Below, piece after piece: positions 1 through 4,986 of a stretch of DNA of 8,692 nucleotides. Made by a program: the position numbers and the translations under genes. The notes beneath the pieces are model-generated. The model saw only the letters and a list, made by a program, of their open reading frames with translations. It was not told the DNA's origin and did not search any database. Origin of the DNA: Caryophanales bacterium (GTDB taxonomy: Bacteria; Bacillota_I; Bacilli_A; RF39; UBA660); assembly GCA_016291995.1 (NCBI GenBank), contig JAEEZV010000065.1:1-8692 (forward strand), read 5' to 3'. Each line of letters opens with the position of its first letter. Position 1 is the first letter of the stretch.

Positions 1-678
1 AAAATGGATTTATGTGATTATAGTAAGACAAAAAAATGGGTGGATTACTATAGTGGCATTGGTTATAAAGTAGTTCCTTTGGATTTAATAAATAATCCTA
101 ATTTAAGTGATATTTATGACGAAACTAATAAAATTTTGATGATATTAAATCAAAAGAGAAATGAAAAAGGGTTAAAAGAGAGAAGACTTAGAGCATTAGT
201 ACTAGGTATTCCTAATGTTGGTAAATCTACCTTAATAAATCGTTTGGTAGGTAAGAAAGCTACTAATATTGGGAATAAACCAGGTATTACTAAGAATCTC
301 GAATGGATTAGGTTAAATAAAGATCTTGAACTTTTGGATACTCCTGGAATATTGTGGCCTAAGTTAGACGATAATGAAGTAGCCTTAAATTTAGCTTCGA
401 TGACAGCTATTAAAGAAGAAGTCATTGATAAAGAAGAAGTAGCTATTTACATTATTGAAAAACTTCTAAAAATGTATCCAGATAATATTAAAAATAGATA
501 CCTTTTAACAGATACTAAAGATATTGTTAATATCTTAGATACCATTGGTAAAAAGATTGGTGCCATTAGAAATAATGAAACTGATTATGATAGAGTATAT
601 GATACTGTTATTAAAGATTTACGTGATGGGTATCTAGGAAAAGTAACATTTGATGAATATACTGGCGGTGAATTATGA
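1..678 (+). CDS. rbgA: Ribosome biogenesis GTPase RbgA/YlqF (5' truncated by window edge)
   Basis: This is a circularly permuted GTPase that acts late in 50S subunit assembly. The permuted order G4-G5-G1-G2-G3 is visible. The window opens inside the G4 (NKxD) motif: bases 1-9 read K-M-D, followed by LCD. Numbering from the Met at base 4, the P-loop GIPNVGKST is at 68-76, a PGIT (G2) segment at 93-96 and DTPGILWPK, carrying G3, at 112-120. The segment after G3 and the charged C-terminal region match the RNA-binding tail of the YlqF family. About 225 residues are present of the roughly 280 usual, so the N-terminal 50-60 residues lie outside the window and the Met at base 4 is not the start. The TGA stop overlaps the yceD start (ATGA), so the two genes are probably translationally coupled. 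The canonical SAK-type G5 is not obvious, as is common in this family. Confidence 0.95.
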   Translation, partial: KMDLCDYSKTKKWVDYYSGIGYKVVPLDLINNPNLSDIYDETNKILMILNQKRNEKGLKERRLRALVLGIPNVGKSTLINRLVGKKATNIGNKPGITKNLEWIRLNKDLELLDTPGILWPKLDDNEVALNLASMTAIKEEVIDKEEVAIYIIEKLLKMYPDNIKNRYLLTDTKDIVNILDTIGKKIGAIRNNETDYDRVYDTVIKDLRDGYLGKVTFDEYTGGEL

Positions 679-1151
679 AAATAGATATAACAAGATTAAT
701 TCAAAATCAGATAACAAGAATGAATGTATCTGGTAAAGTAGATATTCCAAAAGATTATTTAGATGGTTCAATGATCGATGAATTAGAAAATGTAAATATC
801 GATGGTAAAGTTACAAATACACCAGATGGTGAAATTGAATTGACAGGAACCTTAACTGGAGTTATGACTTTAAAAGATGATATTACATTAGAACCGGTTA
901 AATATAACTTTGAAGCATCTCTAGAAGAGACTCTAGAAAAAGATAAAAATCTACTTGATATAACTGATCTTTTATGGCAGAATATATTGGTAGAAGTTCC
1001 TTCAAAAGTGCGTGCCACTTCTGAAGATATTGAACTTAGCGGAGATGGATGGAGAGTTATTTCTGAAGACACTTATAATAAAGAAAGAAATAATATGAAT
1101 AATCCATTCGCTAATTTAGATGAATTATTAAAAATAAAGGAGGATAAATAG
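675..1151 (+). CDS. yceD: YceD/DUF177 family protein
   Basis: A 158-aa protein of the YceD (DUF177) family, called YlbN in B. subtilis. Members are linked to 23S rRNA accumulation and are almost always encoded just upstream of rpmF, as here. The visible family pattern is an N-terminal DITRL segment, a central beta-rich stretch G-T-L-T-G-V-M-T-L followed by LEPVKY (64-75 region), the LLDITDLLWQNILVEVP segment in the middle, and a C-terminal GDGWRVISEDTY ... NPFANLDELL block. The start is the ATG at 675, sharing ATGA with the rbgA stop. The TAG stop is one base before the rpmF ATG, and the rpmF ribosome binding site lies in its last codons. The protein contains no cysteine, whereas many YceD proteins carry a CxxC-like pair and C-terminal cysteines; Firmicutes members often lack some of these. 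The molecular activity is not established. Confidence 0.88.
   Translation: MKIDITRLIQNQITRMNVSGKVDIPKDYLDGSMIDELENVNIDGKVTNTPDGEIELTGTLTGVMTLKDDITLEPVKYNFEASLEETLEKDKNLLDITDLLWQNILVEVPSKVRATSEDIELSGDGWRVISEDTYNKERNNMNNPFANLDELLKIKEDK
1136..1143 (+). promoter_or_regulatory. Strong Shine-Dalgarno site for rpmF
   Basis: AAAGGAGG lies inside the last codons of yceD, 9 nt before the ATG at 1153. It fixes the start of the short rpmF gene and fits high expression of a ribosomal protein. Confidence 0.85.
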
Positions 1152-1152
1152 A

Positions 1153-1326
1153 ATGGCAGTTCCATTTAGAAAAGTTAGTAAAACTAGAAAAAATATGAGA
1201 AGAACTCATTATAAAGTTACTGCAAATGGTTTAGTAAAATGTCCAAATTGTGGAGAAATGATTAGACCACATAGAGTTTGTGATAAATGCGGATTTTATA
1301 AAGGGGTTAATAAATTAGAAAAATAA
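1153..1326 (+). CDS. rpmF: 50S ribosomal protein L32
   Basis: A 57-aa protein starting MAVPFRKVSKTRKNMRRTHY, the typical basic, hydrophilic start of bacterial L32. Four cysteines in two CxxC pairs (C30/C33 in CPNC and C43/C46 in CDKC) form the zinc-ribbon of the C+ form of L32, so this copy should bind zinc. The length is normal for the family. It starts one base after the yceD stop behind a very strong ribosome binding site and is followed directly by an intrinsic terminator, so it closes the rbgA-yceD-rpmF unit. The protein assembles into the 50S subunit. The gene is too short for many ORF callers, but its identity is clear. Confidence 0.97.
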   Translation: MAVPFRKVSKTRKNMRRTHYKVTANGLVKCPNCGEMIRPHRVCDKCGFYKGVNKLEK

Positions 1327-1357
1327 ACTAGTCATATATGATTAGTTTTTTTCTTTT
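1325..1357 (+). terminator. Intrinsic terminator after rpmF
   Basis: A 10-bp stem, AAACTAGTCA (1325-1334) with TGATTAGTTT (1339-1348) including one G-T pair, encloses a TATA loop and runs into a T-rich tract (TTTTTTTCTTTT). The stem begins within the rpmF stop codon. It separates the ribosome-assembly operon from the tkt-like gene. Confidence 0.85.
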
Positions 1358-1374
1358 AAATATTTAAAAAATAT

Positions 1375-1382
1375 GTTATAAT
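1375..1382 (+). promoter_or_regulatory. Probable extended -10 promoter for tkt-like gene
   Basis: TATAAT at 1377-1382 is preceded by TG at 1374-1375 (TGTTATAAT), giving a consensus extended -10. No good -35 is seen at 16-18 bp; the region around 1354-1359 is T-rich only. The distance to the ATG at 1405 leaves a leader of roughly 15 nt. It probably drives tkt-sirA-yneF. Confidence 0.7.
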
Positions 1383-1404
1383 TTAAGAGAAAGTAGGTAG
1401 AAAT

Positions 1405-3375
1405 ATGTCTAAGTTAAATGAAAAGAAAATGCTAGACGAAATGCGTATGTTATCATTAGATATGATAAACGAAGCTTCTTGTGGATATCCAGGTAGCGTT
1501 TTGGCCGCTGCCCCAATATTCTATTCACTTTTTACAAATCATTTGGTTTATGACACTGTAAAAAGTGATTGGATGAATCGTGATAGATTTGTATTATCAG
1601 ATGCTAAACTATCACCACTTTTATATACCAGTTTATATATGACAACTGAAGATTATACCATGGATGATTTAAAAAACTATCGTGTCTTACATTCCGTAAC
1701 TCCTGGTATTCCAGAATTAAATGTTGAAAGAAGAATAGAGCTTACAACAGGTAAACCTGGTGAAGGACTAGGAATAGCTGTTGGTATGGCTATGTCAGGT
1801 AAATATCTAGCTAGCAAATATAGTTCTAAAAAAGTTGATTTATTTGATTATAAAGTTTATGCAATGTGTTCTGATGAAGATTTTATGGAAGGATCATCAT
1901 ATGAATCAGCTATGCTTGCTGGTGAATATAACTTGGATAATCTAGTTGTATTATATAATGCAAGTGGTATCAGTGCTGACGGCGCACTTCCCAAAGACTA
2001 TAGTGAAAAAGTAGCCAATACCTATGCTTCATTAGGTTGGGATGTTTTCGTTGTTAAAAGTGGCGAAAAAATTAGTGAAATAGATAAAGCTATCGAATCA
2101 GCTGTTAGATCTAAATTACCATCAATGGTTATTGTAAATACTACTTTTGGAAAATATTCAAACTATGAAAACAGTAACAAAATCTACGCCAAAATAGATA
2201 GTGATGATTTAGAGGAAATTAGAACAAAATTAAATCTTAGTGGAAGATTCACTATGGATGAAGCCAATTTAGAAGCCTACCGAAAAGTAATTAGAACAAG
2301 AAATCAACAAGCATATAACGATTGGTATCATGATTATGAGACATATACAAGTACTGCTACCGAAAAAGAAGTACAAGAATTAAATGATTATATCAATGAT
2401 GAAGATATTATTTTAAATTTAAATAAAGTTATCGACAGTGAAAAACTATTCTTAGATAAACCAATGTGCGATATCAACTTCCAGATTATGAATGTAATTT
2501 CTGCCTTCATAAATAAATTTATGGGTGGTACTGCTGGTGTTGCAAATCAAACAAAAGCATATCTAAAAAATGGTGAAGATTATAAAGAAGATAACTATAC
2601 CGGTAAAAATATTTCCTTTGGTAATAGAGAAAATGCCCTGGGACTTATCTTAAATGGTATGGCCTTATGTCACTTTAGAGTATTTGGCGCAGCTTATTTA
2701 ACATCTGCTGATAATATGAAGAGTGCTATTAGATCAAGCGCTATTATGAATTTACCAATTACTTATATTTTTACACATGATAGTATTAAGACTGAATTTT
2801 TAGGTAAATCAGAAGCACCAGTTGAACAAATAAGCATGTTGAGATCAATTCCTAATTTAAATGTTTATAGACCATGCGATTATAAAGAATTGATTGGTGT
2901 ATGGCAAATTGCCTTAAAAGAAAAGAAACCAACAGCTATTATCGTATCTAAATTGCCAACTGAAAGTTACAAATTTACATCCGTTGATGAAGTAGCTTTA
3001 GGTGGCTATGTAATTAGCGAAGTAAAAAGTCGTCTAGATGTAATGCTTATTGCTAGTGGTGCCGAAGTAACCCTAGCTATGAAACTTAAAAAAGAATTAT
3101 TAAAGAGTTTCATCGAAGCCAGAATTATTTCTATGCCAAGTATTGATGAATTTATGAAACAACCTAAAGAATATCAAAATCAAGTATTACCAAAAGGATA
3201 TAAACGAATGATAATCGAATTATCTAGTGATAAATCATTACATCGTCTTGTAAGAAACGAAGAAGATATTATCGGCATAAATTCATACTCTAAGAGTGCT
3301 TCAGCAGATGAATTAATAAACGAATACGAACTTGATATTCCAAGTATTGTAATAAGAATTAAAAATAATATATAA
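1405..3375 (+). CDS. tkt: Transketolase-family protein with degenerate active site (probable pseudoenzyme)
   Basis: A 656-aa full-length homologue of transketolase, with the TPP (PP) domain, pyrimidine domain and C-terminal domain in the usual order. Scaffold motifs remain: NRDRFVLSD (58-66), LTTGKPGEG, FMEGSSYE (160-167), E409 in GNREN, FTHDSI (456-461), PVEQISMLR, YRPCD and SMPSIDEF. Compared from memory with E. coli TktA, many active-site residues differ: H26 to Y28 (GYPG), H66 to K68, H100 to I102 (TPGIPE), Mg ligand N185 to S187, GDG to SDE (156-158), R358 to N358, D381 to G378, S385 to Q382, D469 to L466, H473 to E470 and R520 to K516. Only the Asp of SDE, E409 and H458 persist. Catalysis of the pentose-phosphate ketol transfer is therefore doubtful. 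The frame is intact and codon use matches the neighbours, so it is not a decaying pseudogene. The ATG follows a weak AGGTAG site. The following genes sirA and yneF match the B. subtilis tkt locus. Confidence 0.9.
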   Translation: MSKLNEKKMLDEMRMLSLDMINEASCGYPGSVLAAAPIFYSLFTNHLVYDTVKSDWMNRDRFVLSDAKLSPLLYTSLYMTTEDYTMDDLKNYRVLHSVTPGIPELNVERRIELTTGKPGEGLGIAVGMAMSGKYLASKYSSKKVDLFDYKVYAMCSDEDFMEGSSYESAMLAGEYNLDNLVVLYNASGISADGALPKDYSEKVANTYASLGWDVFVVKSGEKISEIDKAIESAVRSKLPSMVIVNTTFGKYSNYENSNKIYAKIDSDDLEEIRTKLNLSGRFTMDEANLEAYRKVIRTRNQQAYNDWYHDYETYTSTATEKEVQELNDYINDEDIILNLNKVIDSEKLFLDKPMCDINFQIMNVISAFINKFMGGTAGVANQTKAYLKNGEDYKEDNYTGKNISFGNRENALGLILNGMALCHFRVFGAAYLTSADNMKSAIRSSAIMNLPITYIFTHDSIKTEFLGKSEAPVEQISMLRSIPNLNVYRPCDYKELIGVWQIALKEKKPTAIIVSKLPTESYKFTSVDEVALGGYVISEVKSRLDVMLIASGAEVTLAMKLKKELLKSFIEARIISMPSIDEFMKQPKEYQNQVLPKGYKRMIIELSSDKSLHRLVRNEEDIIGINSYSKSASADELINEYELDIPSIVIRIKNNI

Positions 3376-3403
3376 AACGACAATTTATGAAGATTTTTAG
3401 GAT

Positions 3404-3425
3404 TAATATTACTATGGTGATATTA
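3404..3425 (+). promoter_or_regulatory. Hairpin covering the sirA ribosome binding site
   Basis: AATATTAC (3405-3412) pairs with GTGATATT (3417-3424), with one T-G pair and a TATG loop; T3404-A3425 can extend it. The only visible Shine-Dalgarno-like bases (GGTGA, 3416-3420) and the base before or at the ATG are in the 3' arm. It could limit initiation of sirA; this is inference from base pairing only. Confidence 0.5.
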
Positions 3426-3862
3426 TGAGAACCTATTATATCTTCAAAATAAATAAATATTTTGCCTATATTTATAAAAAATGGCCCTATAAAATGTATA
3501 AAATAATCGAAGAATTATATTATACAAAAGAATATGATATGTTAATAAGTTATCGGTATTATAAAAAGTTTGCTGTTTCATTTAATAAATTAGCTATAAA
3601 TGAATATATCTATCATATCAACAAAAATAATAATAACTATTATCGAGATAATAATATTCATACTATTAAGAATGAAAAACATAATGTTCTCACGGTTAAT
3701 AGCACATGTCTTATTCTAAAGACAGATGATATATATTCCGTATTCTTAAATGATTTAAATCAATGCTTGGATAACATATTTATCTGTGACTTTAAAAATA
3801 AAGATTATTTTTGGTTAGACTTATTAAATAAAGATAGACAAAACGAAACTAGTTTAGTATAA
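3425..3862 (+). CDS. sirA: SirA-like protein (sporulation inhibitor of replication, YneE family)
   Basis: A 145-aa protein, very rich in Tyr, Asn and Lys, matching the SirA (YneE) family. In B. subtilis SirA binds domain I of DnaA and blocks re-initiation of replication at sporulation. Support comes from three places: the N-terminus YYIFKINKYFAYIY (4-17) parallels B. subtilis SirA, with F13 and Y17 falling where I recall the DnaA-contacting F14 and Y18; the C-terminal block CDFKNKDYFWL (121-131) parallels the DFNSERYGWL-type end; and the gene lies between tkt and yneF exactly as in B. subtilis. An Asn-rich linker (67-77) separates the two halves. The start at 3425 fits the family N-terminus, though the ribosome binding site is weak and lies in a hairpin. 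No membrane segment is seen. Similarity is modest, so the name rests on the motifs plus synteny. Confidence 0.72.
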   Translation: MRTYYIFKINKYFAYIYKKWPYKMYKIIEELYYTKEYDMLISYRYYKKFAVSFNKLAINEYIYHINKNNNNYYRDNNIHTIKNEKHNVLTVNSTCLILKTDDIYSVFLNDLNQCLDNIFICDFKNKDYFWLDLLNKDRQNETSLV

Positions 3863-3870
3863 TTATCTAG

Positions 3871-3877
3871 AAAGGAC
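3871..3877 (+). promoter_or_regulatory. Shine-Dalgarno site of yneF
   Basis: AAAGGAC sits 7 nt before the ATG at 3885, confirming this start for the short gene. Confidence 0.7.
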
Positions 3878-3884
3878 GTAAATT

Positions 3885-4094
3885 ATGTTAAGAGATATAT
3901 TATATTTAGTACTTGGATTAATTGCCGGAGGAGTAGCAGGTTTCTTTATTGCAAGAGCTGCTATGAAGAAATACTTAAAGAAGAATCCTCCAATAAATGA
4001 ACAAATGATTAAAGCTATGATGAGTGGAATGGGAAGGACACCATCGCAAAAGCAAGTTAATCAAATGATGAAACAAATGAATAAATTTATGTAA
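3885..4094 (+). CDS. yneF: YneF (UPF0154) single-pass membrane protein
   Basis: A 69-aa protein of the YneF/UPF0154 family, close to the usual length of about 70. It has one N-terminal membrane segment (about 4-25, rich in Gly/Ala: LGLIAGGVAGFFIARAA), a basic stretch (MKKYLKK), and the two family blocks NPPINEQMIKAMM (34-46) and GRTPSQKQVNQMM (50-62). The soluble tail is likely cytoplasmic (inferred from the positive charges after the segment). Its biochemical role is unknown; the family is widespread in Bacilli and in many mollicutes. It follows sirA after 22 nt and is probably on the same transcript. No terminator is visible between it and the T-box leader, so read-through into the leader is possible. 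Confidence 0.93.
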   Translation: MLRDILYLVLGLIAGGVAGFFIARAAMKKYLKKNPPINEQMIKAMMSGMGRTPSQKQVNQMMKQMNKFM

Positions 4095-4109
4095 TAAAAT
4101 AATGTAAAA

Positions 4110-4310
4110 GATAAGTAAGATAGTGATACTTTTAAGAGAGTCTATGGTTGGTGCAAATAGATAAGTTAATTATCCGAAGCTACTTTTATGAATGTGACTA
4201 ATCATCACCGGGTATACCCGTTATTCAAATTAAGGTTATACATTAGTATAATTAGGATGGTACCGCGGATTAATTCGTTCCTAGAGAATGATTAATTCGC
4301 GTTTTATTTT
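4110..4310 (+). ncRNA. T-box riboswitch leader, probable tRNA-Ala (GCU specifier)
   Basis: This transcribed leader senses uncharged tRNA. Stem I appears to close by GATAAGT (4110-4116) with ACTAATC (4197-4203), one A-A mismatch. The conserved AGAGAG is at 4135-4140, and the distal hairpin TCTAT/ATAGA (4141-4145, 4157-4161) holds the GGTTGGTGCAA loop. The specifier is read as GCT at 4179-4181 after the conserved GAA, an alanine codon that fits alaS downstream. A stem III-like CGGG-TATA-CCCG hairpin (4209-4220) follows, then a TTATAC/GTATAA hairpin (4236-4251) and the T-box sequence AGGATGGTACCGCG (4254-4267). Its TGGT bulge complements the ACCA end expected of tRNA-Ala. The exact 5' end and promoter are not resolved. 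Confidence 0.92.
4264..4310 (+). terminator. T-box regulated terminator before cmk
   Basis: CGCGGATTAAT (4264-4274) pairs with ATTAATTCGCG (4291-4301), extended inward by TTC/GAA around a CTAGA loop, followed by TTTTATTTT (4302-4310). The 5' arm shares the CCGCG of the T-box motif, so terminator and antiterminator are mutually exclusive. Uncharged tRNA-Ala should favour read-through into cmk-alaS. Confidence 0.9.
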
Positions 4311-4323
4311 GAAAGGAGTAATT

Positions 4324-4986
4324 ATGAATAAAGTAATTGCCATAGATGGCCCTGCTGGTAGTGGAAAAGGAACCTTAGCTAAGTTGCTTGCTGAAAGATT
4401 AAATTTAGTAAATATTGATACCGGAGCGATGTATAGATGCGTAGCCCTAGCTACAATTGATAATAATGTCGATATTACGGATACTAAAAAAATAATTGAA
4501 ATAGTTAATGATATTAAAATAGAATTAACCTTAGATGGTAAAGTGTTTTTAAATGATAAAGATGTTACAAAAGATATTCGTAGTAAAGAAGTAACTGCTA
4601 TCGTATCACCAATCTCTAGTATTAAAGAAGTAAGAGAAAAAATGGTCTATTTACAAAGAGAAATAGCTAAAGGAAAAGATGTTGTAATGGAAGGAAGAGA
4701 TATTACAACTGTTGTATTTCCAGATACCAAATATAAATTCTATCTAGATGCTAGTGTGGAAGAAAGAGCTAAAAGAAGATATAAAGAAAACTTAGAAAAA
4801 GGTATCGATATGTCATATCAAGAAGTATATGATAGTATTGAAAAGCGTGACTATAACGACATGCACAAGGAAGTTGGTGCCCTTATGCGAACTGACGATC
4901 AAATATATATTGATACGACTAATCTAACAGTGGAAGAAGAAGTAGAAATAGTAAGAAAAATAATGGAAGGTGATAAAAATGAATAA
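4324..4986 (+). CDS. cmk: Cytidylate kinase (CMP/dCMP kinase)
   Basis: A 220-aa nucleoside monophosphate kinase that phosphorylates CMP and dCMP with ATP in the cytoplasm. Visible motifs are the P-loop GPAGSGKGT (9-17), DTGAMYR (32-38), the Cmk-specific insert with LNDKDVTKDIRSKEVTAIVS (76-95), EGRDITTVVFPD (123-134), the lid arginines in RRYKE (151-155) and RDYNDMHKE near the C-terminus. The length is normal (about 220-225). The start is the ATG at 4324, 5 nt after AAAGGAG (4312-4318). An in-frame ATG at 4288 lies inside the terminator hairpin of the T-box and is rejected. It is the first gene of a cmk-alaS unit and its end overlaps alaS by 8 nt. Its position directly behind an alanine T-box is unexpected for a pyrimidine enzyme. 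Confidence 0.97.
   Translation: MNKVIAIDGPAGSGKGTLAKLLAERLNLVNIDTGAMYRCVALATIDNNVDITDTKKIIEIVNDIKIELTLDGKVFLNDKDVTKDIRSKEVTAIVSPISSIKEVREKMVYLQREIAKGKDVVMEGRDITTVVFPDTKYKFYLDASVEERAKRRYKENLEKGIDMSYQEVYDSIEKRDYNDMHKEVGALMRTDDQIYIDTTNLTVEEEVEIVRKIMEGDKNE

Noticed and set aside
150..425. Minus-strand ORF opposite rbgA, and similar ones at 755-1072, 3180-3383, 4924-5148 and 6763-6984
   Set aside because: They lie antisense to well-supported genes, have no ribosome binding sites that I can see and resemble no protein; they are shadow frames.
675..1151. Cysteine-free YceD as a remarkable loss
   Set aside because: Bacilli YceD/YlbN proteins vary in their cysteines and the GxxWxVISE tail looks normal for them, so it is noted only in the gene entry.
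1405..3375. tkt-like gene as a decaying pseudogene
   Set aside because: There is no stop or frameshift over 656 codons, structural motifs are kept to the C-terminus, and a promoter is present.
4060..4105. Separate promoter for the T-box leader (TAAAAT at 4095-4100)
   Set aside because: No credible -35 at the right spacing; A/T-rich sequence makes such -10 matches cheap, and read-through from yneF is equally possible.
4288..4323. Upstream in-frame ATG that would add 12 residues to cmk
   Set aside because: It lies inside the T-box terminator hairpin; the ATG at 4324 has an AAAGGAG site and gives the standard Cmk N-terminus.
4970..4978. GTG start for alaS three codons earlier
   Set aside because: It overlaps the AAGGTGAT ribosome binding site that properly serves the ATG at 4979.
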